Assembly (NCBI GenBank): GCA_045580025.1
Contig: JAZNNB010000008.1
Location: 1 to 13,816, forward strand
Direction of reading: 5' to 3'
DNA from: SIG440 sp045580025
Lineage (GTDB): Bacteria; Bacillota; Clostridia; Monoglobales; Monoglobaceae
DNA: 13,816 nt
Both the position numbers and the translations under genes were made by a program. This document shows positions 1-6,123 of the stretch, one piece after another; position 1 is the stretch's first letter, and every line of letters starts with the position of its first letter. The notes under the pieces were generated by a model that saw only the letters and a list, made by a program, of their open reading frames with translations, was not told where the DNA came from and did no database searches.

Positions 1-720
1 TTTCTTCTTCATAATAACAGGATGATTTTTGGGCAATACCAATATTGCATTTGTTGTCTTCGTAACAACATCATTTTTATTTGCCACTCTTCCTGTCATT
101 GCACCGCCGCTTAAATAAACACAGTCTTTGACTGTTTCCCCACCAGAAAGCTCCACCACTTTTTTAAGCGGCACACCAAGCGGAACTTTGTATGTCTGAG
201 GGTTTTTAACCTCACCTGCCACAGTAACATACTTGTAACAAACAGGCGTGTTTTCTTTAATGGCAAAGTGAATATTGAGCATAGTTTCTACATTATACAC
301 AATAACCCCTTCCGAAATAGGAAGCTGACCGGGTTTTACCACCTTGCCGGTTGTTTCATAGATAAGAACAATTTCATCACCTGCCGGATAAACCTCAGGT
401 AAAAGTGAAATTTCAATATTTTTAAAAGCACCAATATGTTCATTAAGTTCTTCAACCGTTTCGCTGTAAGCAGCTTTTATGCCAATAATGGCTTTTTTTG
501 CTCCCACAGTTTCTCTCACCGTATCAAGAGCAGACAGAATTTCTTCCGTATAAGCCATAAGAAGCTGTCTGTGAAGCCTGAAAAGTGGCTCACACTCTGC
601 ACAGTTGAGTATAACAGTCTCGGCTTTCTCTGAAAGCTTCGCATAAGAGGGAAATCCTGCACCGCCGGCGCCCACTATTCCGCATTCTTTCATAAGTCCA
701 CTAAGCTCTGTAAACTGCAT
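1..720 (-). CDS. PduS/RnfC-like BMC electron-transfer protein, 3' end cut off
   Basis: The frame is open from the ATG at 718-720 to the window edge: 240 residues, C-terminus missing. It begins MQFTELSGLMKECGIVGAGG; GAGGAGFP (residues 17-24) and NCAECEPL (39-46) match the NADH/FMN-binding start of RnfC and PduS proteins. An SLBB-like beta-grasp segment follows at about 163-195 (VTVAGEV...LSGGE), then a GGAMTG motif near 205. The ferredoxin-type cysteine motifs expected later would lie beyond the window. Known PduS is a flavin/Fe-S protein that moves electrons at the shell, where it helps cofactor recycling. It follows the vertex-protein gene by 39 bp, with an AAGGGGG ribosome site 8 bases before the ATG, so it is probably in the same operon. 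A housekeeping RnfC is less likely because the flanking genes are all BMC genes. Confidence 0.88.
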   Translation of the reverse strand, partial: MQFTELSGLMKECGIVGAGGAGFPSYAKLSEKAETVILNCAECEPLFRLHRQLLMAYTEEILSALDTVRETVGAKKAIIGIKAAYSETVEELNEHIGAFKNIEISLLPEVYPAGDEIVLIYETTGKVVKPGQLPISEGVIVYNVETMLNIHFAIKENTPVCYKYVTVAGEVKNPQTYKVPLGVPLKKVVELSGGETVKDCVYLSGGAMTGRVANKNDVVTKTTNAILVLPKNHPVIMKKK

Positions 721-759
721 AAATAGTTCCCCCTTTTCTCAAAATCAATTATTCTGCCT

Positions 760-1026
760 TTATTTAAAGCTTTCTCCGTCGTCAATAATTCCGACAATAG
801 CTGCATCTATTGGTTGAGTCTCTTTTTCACATCCAATTCTTGCCGCACTACCAAGTGCCACCAGAACATATTCACCAATTCCTGCGCCTATGTTATCAAT
901 AGCAACAATTCTTGAATTTTCTCTTGCCATTGATTTTACTGGTTCAACAACCATAAACTTGCTTCCAACAAGGTTTTCATTCTTGCGGGTTGAAACAACG
1001 CTGCCAAGCACCTTTCCAATAATCAT
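760..1026 (-). CDS. EutN/CcmL-type BMC vertex protein (pentamer)
   Basis: An 88-residue protein starting MIIGKVLGSVVSTRK. The first two thirds match the EutN/CcmL/GrpN family: the IGKVxGxVVSTRK opening, a central beta-barrel segment ending in IVAIDNIGAGIGEYVLVALG, then SAAR and AAIVGIID near the end. The family forms pentamers that cap the vertices of the icosahedral shell. I chose the ATG at 1024-1026 because AAAGGA lies about 8-10 bases before it and because family members begin at the (M)IIGKV strand. A TTG nine codons upstream would add PNPERKNV, which is the ribosome-site region read as protein. The gene sits 84 bp downstream of the second BMC-A gene, with a hairpin in the gap. Confidence 0.93.
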   Translation of the reverse strand: MIIGKVLGSVVSTRKNENLVGSKFMVVEPVKSMARENSRIVAIDNIGAGIGEYVLVALGSAARIGCEKETQPIDAAIVGIIDDGESFK

Positions 1027-1060
1027 AACATTCTTCCTTTCCGGATTTGGCAAACCGCCA

Positions 1061-1082
1061 GGACGAAGCCTTGGCTTCGTCC
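1061..1082 (-). repeat. Perfect 10-bp inverted repeat between BMC-A and EutN genes
   Basis: Arms of GGACGAAGCC and its exact complement are separated by 2 bases, in the 84-bp gap between the extended BMC-A stop and the EutN start. In RNA it would form a GC-rich stem of 8-10 bp. No U-run follows on the minus strand, so it does not look like a full intrinsic terminator. It may be an mRNA processing or stabilising element that tunes shell hexamer versus pentamer output, but that role is inferred. Confidence 0.6.
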
Positions 1083-1110
1083 CGCTATTTGCCTGCCCAG
1101 CATCCTTTTA

Positions 1111-1503
1111 TTATTTAAGGATAGGCAATATTTTCTCAACATCTGTGTGAGGTCTGGGAATAACGTGTGTAGCAATGATTTCACCAAGCTTCTGTGCACA
1201 CTGACCACCTGCTTCAACAGCAGCTTTAACAGCGCCAACATCACCGCGAACCATAACACTTACAAGACCTGAACCAATCTTTTCTGTGCCAACGAGAGTT
1301 ACGTTAGCAGCCTTAAGCATAGCATCTGCTGCCTCGATTGCTGCAACCAAACCTCTTGTTTCCACCATACCCAATGCTTCCTGTGCCATTCTTTTTTCCT
1401 CCTTTATAACTTTCTTTTCAACGGCCTTGGTTTCTTTAACCTCGGCTTCATTATTTTTCAATGCTTCCGTATTTGCAATTACGGTCTTTTTTGTTGTTGC
1501 CAT
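1111..1503 (-). CDS. BMC-A hexameric shell protein with 38-residue N-terminal extension
   Basis: 130 residues. Residues 39-130 (from MAQEALG) are a complete BMC-A (PduA/EutM/CcmK-like) domain: MVETRGLVAAIEAADAM, the KIGSGLVSVMVRGDVGAVKAAVEAG core and HVIPRPHTDVEKILP at the end. The domain forms flat hexamers that tile the shell facets with a central pore. Residues 1-38 are a Lys/Glu/Ala/Thr-rich extension ending KKVIKEEKR. Two starts are possible. The ATG at 1503 is 17 bases after the preceding stop, with only a weak purine-rich site. The ATG at 1389 opens the bare domain and has an optimal AAAGGAGG 8 bases ahead, lying inside the KEEK codons. Two isoforms, as for PduB/PduB', are plausible. 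The annotation shows the longer frame; the shorter product (1111-1389, 92 residues) may be the main one. Confidence 0.85.
   Translation of the reverse strand: MATTKKTVIANTEALKNNEAEVKETKAVEKKVIKEEKRMAQEALGMVETRGLVAAIEAADAMLKAANVTLVGTEKIGSGLVSVMVRGDVGAVKAAVEAGGQCAQKLGEIIATHVIPRPHTDVEKILPILK
1191..1290 (-). repeat. 100-bp near-identical block, copy in extended BMC-A gene
   Basis: This block matches 1598-1697 with one mismatch (position 1204 versus 1611) and an uninterrupted 86-bp identity at 1205-1290. It encodes the KIGSGLVSVMVRGDVGAVKAAVEAGG core of the BMC-A domain. The flanking parts of the two genes differ at many sites, synonymous ones included. Confidence 0.9.
1398..1405 (-). promoter_or_regulatory. 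Internal Shine-Dalgarno AAAGGAGG inside the extended BMC-A frame
   Basis: AAAGGAGG is followed by 8 bases and then ATG (1387-1389), which opens MAQEALG, the same first residues as the neighbouring BMC-A. It is clearly stronger than the site before the outer ATG at 1503. It therefore decides whether the short shell protein is made alone or together with the extended form. Confidence 0.8.
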
Positions 1504-1520
1504 ACTAAATCACTCTTTCT

Positions 1521-1796
1521 TTAGAATTTAGGCAAAATCTTTTCAACATCATTGTGAGGTCTCGGAATTACGTGAGTAGCAACGATTTCGCCGAGTCTCT
1601 GTGCACACTGGCCACCTGCTTCAACAGCAGCTTTAACAGCGCCAACATCACCGCGAACCATAACACTTACAAGACCTGAACCAATCTTTTCTGTGCCGAT
1701 AAGAACTACCTCAGCAGCTTTTACCATTGCGTCGGCTGCCTCAACCGCTGCAACCAAACCTCTTGTTTCTATCATACCTAATGCTTCCTGTGCCAT
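1521..1796 (-). CDS. BMC-A hexameric shell protein (PduA/EutM-like)
   Basis: A 91-residue single BMC domain of standard length, MAQEALGMIETRGLVAAVEA to HNDVEKILPKF. The pore-region KIGSG (residues 37-41 area) and the edge residues VRGDVGAVKAAVEAG are intact. Such hexamers form most of the shell surface and let small polar metabolites such as 1,2-propanediol pass while slowing propanal escape. The ATG at 1796 has AGGAGG nine bases ahead. The gene lies 39 bp after the dehydrogenase stop and 17 bp before the extended BMC-A gene, with which it is about 85-90% identical across the domain by eye: a tandem duplication. Confidence 0.96.
   Translation of the reverse strand: MAQEALGMIETRGLVAAVEAADAMVKAAEVVLIGTEKIGSGLVSVMVRGDVGAVKAAVEAGGQCAQRLGEIVATHVIPRPHNDVEKILPKF
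1598..1697 (-). repeat. 100-bp near-identical block, copy in short BMC-A gene
   Basis: Partner of 1191-1290, with one difference in 100 bases. Divergence on both sides of the block fits a tandem duplication partly homogenised by gene conversion, or strong selection on the hexamer core at the codon level. Confidence 0.9.
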
Positions 1797-1835
1797 TTCT
1801 AAAATCCTCCTAAAATATTTAAAATTTGTTAATTA

Positions 1836-3032
1836 TTATTCATTGATAACTGCAATCTTGAGACCTTCCATCTTTACATTCGTAATGAATGCATCGTTAA
1901 TTTTCTCAAGAGGATACTTATGTGTGATAAGTTCCTTGATTGGAAGTCCGATTGCTATTGCGCGCTTCAAGAAATCAAATGTTGTAGCATAATCACGGAG
2001 AGTGTATACCCATGAGCCAACCAAAGTAATTTCTTTTGAGCAAAGATCAAAGTGCGGATTGATTTGTGCATCTCCGCCGTTGATGAAGAAGCCAAGCTCG
2101 CAAAGTCCGCCACCGCTTCTGATAAACTTGTAGATATTGCTGTGAGCAACAGGTGAACCTGTGCACTGGAATGCAAAATCTGCAAGATGTCCGCCAAAGC
2201 TGTCTGCTACTGCTTTGCTGAGAGCCTCAATGCCATTGTGGTCTTTGAAGTTAACTGTTTTGTCAGCACCCATACGCTTTGCAAAGTCAAGACGTTTTTG
2301 TTCGCCATCAACCGCTGTAATATTTTGAATACCCATTGTTCTGAGAACCGCTATACAAATAAGACCAATAGGTCCGCAGCCCTGAACAACAACACGGCTG
2401 TTGAATCTTAAGATTCCTGTTGTCTTTGCACGCTCTACCGCATGAATAAGAACTGCACAAGGCTCAACAAGAATTCTTGATTCAAGGTCAAGGTCTGAAA
2501 CGTTGAATACTGTTGAACCTCCTCTTATTACCATGTAATCGCCAAACCATCCATTTAAATGAACGTTGTCATCGGGAAGAAGTCCATAAATATCAGCACC
2601 TCCCACGTTCTGTTTGTTAAGGTCAAACATTGTAATTTCGGGGTCATCCTTAAGGATTACGCAAGTTACAACCTTGTCTCCAATATTGAGGGGTTTTCCT
2701 GCACTGTCTGTCTTAACATTCTTGCCCATCTTTACAATTTCACCCGTACCCTCGTGTCCGAGAACGAGTGGGATGAGACCAAATGGGTCACGCTTGTACT
2801 CGTGAGCATCCGTTCCGCAGATACCACAACCCTCAACTTTAACCAGCATATCATCATCGCCAATTTCAGGAATAGGATATTCCTGAAGCTCAAACTTTTC
2901 AATTCCTGTCAGCATAGCAACACGAGCTGACTTAGGAACCGCACCTGCCGCCTTTGGAGCTGCACTACTGCTTGTTCCCTGCATTCCTGCGAGAACCTGT
3001 CTTACAATCTGTTCTATTTCGTTGTTATTCAA
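1836..3032 (-). CDS. Zinc-dependent medium-chain alcohol dehydrogenase with N-terminal BMC-targeting helix
   Basis: 398 residues of the threonine/sorbitol-dehydrogenase branch of the MDR family. Catalytic zinc ligands are visible: Cys72 in GICGTD, His93-Glu94 in LGHEGTG, and Glu190 in LVEP. The nucleotide-binding fold starts at VVVQGCGPIG (about 214-223). The four-cysteine structural-zinc lobe is missing: only Cys124 occurs between 124 and 160. Residues 2-18 (EIEQIVRQVLAGMQG) form an amphipathic helix followed by an Ala/Ser/Pro linker to about residue 36, the layout of a cargo encapsulation peptide. Likely role: NADH-linked reduction of propanal to propanol or of lactaldehyde to propanediol; the sequence does not separate these. 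The start is TTG at 3030-3032, preceded by GGGAG; the next in-frame Met (17) would remove the helix and has no ribosome site. Confidence 0.9.
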   Translation of the reverse strand: MNNNEIEQIVRQVLAGMQGTSSSAAPKAAGAVPKSARVAMLTGIEKFELQEYPIPEIGDDDMLVKVEGCGICGTDAHEYKRDPFGLIPLVLGHEGTGEIVKMGKNVKTDSAGKPLNIGDKVVTCVILKDDPEITMFDLNKQNVGGADIYGLLPDDNVHLNGWFGDYMVIRGGSTVFNVSDLDLESRILVEPCAVLIHAVERAKTTGILRFNSRVVVQGCGPIGLICIAVLRTMGIQNITAVDGEQKRLDFAKRMGADKTVNFKDHNGIEALSKAVADSFGGHLADFAFQCTGSPVAHSNIYKFIRSGGGLCELGFFINGGDAQINPHFDLCSKEITLVGSWVYTLRDYATTFDFLKRAIAIGLPIKELITHKYPLEKINDAFITNVKMEGLKIAVINE

Positions 3033-3049
3033 CCAAAATCTCTCCCTTC

Positions 3050-3541
3050 TTAAAAATCTTTCATAATTTCATCGATGAGCGAAGCACCATAGGCCGAAAG
3101 AATAGTATCCTGTTCTTCTGTTCCGCCGCTGACACCCAGCCCTCCAATAATTTTTCCATGATGTATCAGTGGGTCACCACCACCAAAAATAACAATCTGC
3201 CCGTCATTGGTAAACTGAATTCCATAAAGTGACTCGCCTGGAGCCGCCAAAGTGCTCAATTTTTTTGTGGACATTTTGAGAGCAACCACTGTATAAGCCT
3301 TTTTAAGCGCCACATCAAAGCTAGCTATGTAGGAATTATCCATGCATTCAACAGCAATAGGTCTGCCGGCTGCGGTAGATACTGCAACAACCGCATTTAC
3401 CCCCATCTGTTTCGCCTTTTCTTCAACCAAAGCGATAAGCTTTTTAGCCTCTTTGAGTCCAAATTCCTTTCCCTCGGCTGGTGGTTCAGCAAGTTGCTTC
3501 AAGGCAGCTTCTACAACACGAGCAAGATTTTCGTCAATCAT
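3050..3541 (-). CDS. GlcG/HbpS-like (PduO C-terminal-type) protein, probably BMC cargo
   Basis: 163 residues. The family domain (GlcG/HbpS, formerly DUF336, also the C-terminal domain of PduO) begins near residue 28 with LKEAKKLIALVEEKAKQMG. It shows GRPIAVECMD, GGGDPL (121-125) and GKIIGGLGVSGGTEEQD (129-145). Residues 2-17 (IDENLARVVEAALKQL) are an extra amphipathic helix joined by a Pro/Gly/Glu linker, which looks like an encapsulation peptide. The catalytic role of the family in BMCs is unsettled; cofactor (haem or corrinoid) binding is known for relatives. I chose the ATG at 3539-3541 because GGGAGG lies 7 bases ahead. A frame 20 codons longer would overlap the aldolase gene and read its targeting helix in another frame. 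The gap to the aldolase stop is 16 bp. Confidence 0.88.
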   Translation of the reverse strand: MIDENLARVVEAALKQLAEPPAEGKEFGLKEAKKLIALVEEKAKQMGVNAVVAVSTAAGRPIAVECMDNSYIASFDVALKKAYTVVALKMSTKKLSTLAAPGESLYGIQFTNDGQIVIFGGGDPLIHHGKIIGGLGVSGGTEEQDTILSAYGASLIDEIMKDF

Positions 3542-3557
3542 AACGACACCTCCCGTA

Positions 3558-4370
3558 TTATTTACCAAGTTTAGTAATAACCTTTTTAGCAATCTGTTCA
3601 ATCAGTTCTTTGTTATCGCCAATTTTATTTTCTTTTGCATCTGTGCAACTTGAAACATTGCAGCTATGGCAGCTCATACCGCCGTTTTTGTTGTTGGGAC
3701 AGAGATTTGCAGGATGTTTGCCTTTCATACCTAATGCGCATCTAACCCCATAAAGTTTTTTAAGCTGTTCTTTTGAAAGTTCCTTAGGCCCCCCAAGCTG
3801 ATTTGAAAGGAATAACAGTTCTGCATAGAATTCAAGCGACTCCATCTTATTGCATGCCGCAAGAAGCGAATCAGAATAAGCAAGTGCACCATCATTTTCA
3901 AGAAGCACTGCATCGTAGCAGGGAAGGTATTTCTCTGCTGTGTCAGGAATTTCAGTTGTTGAAGATGTTCCATATTCTACAACTGGAACACATCCAAGTT
4001 CAATAACCGCCTGAGACATAACAGGCTGCACGAGTGGCTTTCCTGCAACAGCAAAGCTTGTTGCATAAACAGGATGAGCATGAACAACCGCCCGAACATC
4101 GGGTCGTTGCTTGTAAACCCTAAGGTGCAACTTTATTTCTGATGATGGTTTGAAACCTCTGTTGACCTGCAAAACATTGCCGTCACCATCAATTTTGCAT
4201 ATGCACTCAGGAGTAATAAAACCTTTACTTATGCCTGCAGGGGTACAAAGATACTCATTGTCTGAGATCTTAACAGAAATGTCACCATCATTTGCCGCAA
4301 CCATTCTTCTGTCATAGAGTCTCTTGCCAATGTCACAAATCTGTTTTTTGATCTCGTACTCTGACATCAT
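3558..4370 (-). CDS. Class II (fuculose/rhamnulose-phosphate-type) aldolase family protein with Cys-rich linker and C-terminal targeting helix
   Basis: 270 residues; the aldolase/adducin domain covers about 1-220. Family features are TPAGISKG (43-50), PSSE with the catalytic-type Glu78, and zinc ligands His97 and His99 in VVHAHP. Known members cleave L-fuculose-1-phosphate or L-rhamnulose-1-phosphate to DHAP and lactaldehyde, the feedstock for propanediol. Two usual residues are changed: the ANHG motif reads ENDG, putting Asp160 where the third zinc His belongs, and GNIS near residue 30 reads GDIS. Activity may therefore be altered. After the domain come Cys224, 234, 237 and 242 (C-x9-C-x2-C-x4-C), then a helix KELIEQIAKKVITKLG (254-269) typical of encapsulation peptides. 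AAGGAG lies 9-10 bases before the first of two adjacent ATGs. A dedicated promoter sits upstream. Confidence 0.88.
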   Translation of the reverse strand: MMSEYEIKKQICDIGKRLYDRRMVAANDGDISVKISDNEYLCTPAGISKGFITPECICKIDGDGNVLQVNRGFKPSSEIKLHLRVYKQRPDVRAVVHAHPVYATSFAVAGKPLVQPVMSQAVIELGCVPVVEYGTSSTTEIPDTAEKYLPCYDAVLLENDGALAYSDSLLAACNKMESLEFYAELLFLSNQLGGPKELSKEQLKKLYGVRCALGMKGKHPANLCPNNKNGGMSCHSCNVSSCTDAKENKIGDNKELIEQIAKKVITKLGK

Positions 4371-4425
4371 AATTGTCTTCTCCTTTATCTAAACTTTTTA
4401 ACTTAACCTATTTTTACTTATATAC

Positions 4426-4454
4426 ATAATATCATATATATACCACTGTGTCAA
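4426..4454 (-). promoter_or_regulatory. Sigma-A promoter for the aldolase-to-shell gene group
   Basis: TTGACA (4449-4454), a 17-base spacer and TATTAT (4426-4431), with TG one base before the -10 box (extended -10). It falls in the 120-bp gap between the GTPase and aldolase genes, which is the longest gap inside the BMC cluster. An A-rich stretch upstream (about 4455-4490) resembles an UP element. The predicted start near 4419 gives a leader of about 49 bases. No terminator is visible in the gap, so read-through from the upstream operon is also likely. Confidence 0.8.
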
Positions 4455-4490
4455 TGAATTTTTGTGTTTTTTTCTTTGTTTTTGTTGTTT

Positions 4491-4940
4491 TTATCTAAAT
4501 TTTTGTGGTTTTCTGTCTTGTGCAAGATAATCAATAAGTTCTTGTATACCCTCACCCGTTGTGGACGCCACAAAAAAAATCTTTTCACAGCCCGCAAGTT
4601 CAAGCCACCTGGCTGCTTGAGCTGGATTTGCATCCGGCTGGTCAATCTGAGTCACAATCCCTATAACCTCTCGGTTTACTTGCGCTGTGCAACAAGGTGG
4701 ATACAAAGAATACTGTTCTCTTGCACTGAGGAGCAATCCCACAACATCAGCTTCGTAGGAATAAAGAGCCAAAGCTCTGCCTAATATCTTATTTTCGGCA
4801 TATTCCCCCGGGGTATCAATCAGTATATCATGATAATTTATGTATTGGGTTTTATGATAACCAATTTTTTCGCCTTTGAGAGCCTGAGTAAGAGTTGTTT
4901 TTCCGCACTCACTCCTGCCCACAAGTATCATTTTTTTCAT
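4491..4940 (-). CDS. EutP/PduV-like small GTPase
   Basis: 149 residues, the usual size for EutP/PduV. It has a P-loop GRSECGKTT (8-16), the G3 motif DTPG (42-45), and TQID (97-100) in place of the usual NKxD/TKxD specificity motif, as is common in this family. In other BMC systems PduV associates with the compartment surface and affects its cellular positioning; EutP has also been reported to have acetate kinase activity, so the exact role is open. The ribosome site AAGGA sits in the last codons of the preceding shell gene, and the gap is 3 bp, indicating translational coupling. A second Met at residue 4 is an alternative start. Confidence 0.9.
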   Translation of the reverse strand: MKKMILVGRSECGKTTLTQALKGEKIGYHKTQYINYHDILIDTPGEYAENKILGRALALYSYEADVVGLLLSAREQYSLYPPCCTAQVNREVIGIVTQIDQPDANPAQAARWLELAGCEKIFFVASTTGEGIQELIDYLAQDRKPQKFR

Positions 4941-4943
4941 ATC

Positions 4944-5324
4944 TTAAGTCCTTGTAATGGGGCAAACGGTAAAGCCCAATGTTTCTTTGCTGTAATCACA
5001 AAGTGCCCTGAGGGATGCCTCCACCTCTGAAACTGTACCTGTCACAATCAAAGTTCCGCTGAAACGGTCAACAAAACCGATTTCTGCACCAGACGCCTTG
5101 ATTGCGATATCTGCCGCAATAATCGCAGTTTCCGCCGGTGACATAGTAACAATTCCAATAGCCGCCTTTGAATAATCAATCGCAGGGTCAAGACCCAGCT
5201 TTTTGTAAAGAATTCTGTCAGGGTTTGCAATAATATGAGCAAGAGTAATCTGCTTGCCCGGAACAAGCTCCTGAATAATTCTCATTCTGTCACTTAAGTT
5301 GCTTAAATCTTTCCAATCCGCCAT
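4944..5324 (-). CDS. PduU/EutS-type (circularly permuted) BMC shell protein
   Basis: 126 residues. After a short N-terminal segment comes RIIQELVPGKQITLAHIIANP, a hallmark of EutS/PduU proteins, then the BMC core AIGIVTMSPAETAIIAADIAIKASGAEIGFVDRFSGTLIVTG (about 55-97) and a final strand ending in Cys-Pro. In this family the fold is circularly permuted relative to PduA and builds hexamers with a beta-barrel cap over the pore. The ribosome site GGAGG is formed by the final Gly-Gly codons of the activase gene; the stop-to-start gap is 4 bp. It is the only shell gene in the first half of the cluster. Confidence 0.94.
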   Translation of the reverse strand: MADWKDLSNLSDRMRIIQELVPGKQITLAHIIANPDRILYKKLGLDPAIDYSKAAIGIVTMSPAETAIIAADIAIKASGAEIGFVDRFSGTLIVTGTVSEVEASLRALCDYSKETLGFTVCPITRT

Positions 5325-5328
5325 TGTC

Positions 5329-6120
5329 TTAACCTCCTATCTGGCACTTGAGCCCTTCTGATTCAACCACTGTTTTTAGCCGCTGAATGTGTTCATCAGG
5401 AATCAATTCAAGACTATGTAATTCATAATTCCTGCCAAGACCTTCATATTTGTCTTCACCCAGACGGTGATAAGGAAGAAGATGTAATTCATCAACTTTT
5501 GGCAAAGTTTTTGTAAACCTTGCAATATCTCTTATTTCAGCTTCAGTATCATTAAAAGTGGGAATAACAGGAACTCTTATAATGAGTTTATTTGCCTTTT
5601 CTGCAATTTTTTTTGCATTTTCCAGAATAAGTTCGTTTGGTTGCATTGTGAACTGTCTGTGCTTTTCACTGTTTGTGTGCTTGATATCCATAAGATACAA
5701 ATCGAGGTAAGGAAGAATCATTTCTATCTTGTCAAAGCTGGCACAGCCTGTTGACTCGAGTGCTGTGTTAATGCCCTTTTCTTTGCAGGCACGAAGCAGT
5801 GCTGCTGCAAACTCGGGCTGTCTCAGCGACTCGCCGCCGGACAGAGTAACTCCTCCGCCACTGCGACGGTAGTAAATTCTGTCTTTTTCGATTTCTTCCA
5901 TAATCTCAGCTACTGTAACGTCACGTCCAATGATTTTCTCTTTGCCGTCAACAACCATTTTTTCTATGTCGAACTTCTGGGATTCGGGATTGCAGCACCA
6001 TTTACACCTAAGAAAACAACCTTTGAGAAAAATTATGGTTCTAACACCCGGACCGTCATGCACCGAAAAACGCTGAATATCAAATATTCTGCCCTTGGTA
6101 TTTAAGTAATCATTGTTCAT
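5329..6120 (-). CDS. Glycyl-radical enzyme activase (radical SAM)
   Basis: 263 residues. The SAM-binding [4Fe-4S] motif CxxxCxxC is at Cys35, Cys39 and Cys42 (CFLRCKWC), and SGGES (94-98) replaces the common GGEP. It would transfer a hydrogen atom from Gly815 of the adjacent dehydratase to 5'-deoxyadenosyl radical, creating the glycyl radical. Many non-PFL activases carry a ferredoxin-like insertion with two extra [4Fe-4S] clusters after the first motif. Here residues 44-90 contain no cysteine, so the protein resembles the minimal PFL-activase architecture. The start ATG is 3 bp after the dehydratase stop, with AAGGA inside the end of that gene, so the two are translationally coupled. Confidence 0.95.
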   Translation of the reverse strand: MNNDYLNTKGRIFDIQRFSVHDGPGVRTIIFLKGCFLRCKWCCNPESQKFDIEKMVVDGKEKIIGRDVTVAEIMEEIEKDRIYYRRSGGGVTLSGGESLRQPEFAAALLRACKEKGINTALESTGCASFDKIEMILPYLDLYLMDIKHTNSEKHRQFTMQPNELILENAKKIAEKANKLIIRVPVIPTFNDTEAEIRDIARFTKTLPKVDELHLLPYHRLGEDKYEGLGRNYELHSLELIPDEHIQRLKTVVESEGLKCQIGG

Positions 6121-6123
6121 ACA

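Noticed and set aside
1027..1053. TTG start giving a nine-residue longer EutN-like protein
   Set aside because: The extra codons are the ribosome-site region of the ATG at 1026, and family members begin at the IIGKV strand.
3542..3601. Twenty-codon N-terminal extension of the GlcG-like protein
   Set aside because: It overlaps the aldolase 3' end in another frame, while the ATG at 3541 has a GGGAGG site at ideal distance.
4426..4433. Octamer at the second promoter as a firm operator
   Set aside because: It overlaps the -10 box, whose own consensus explains most of the match, so it is reported only as a weak observation.
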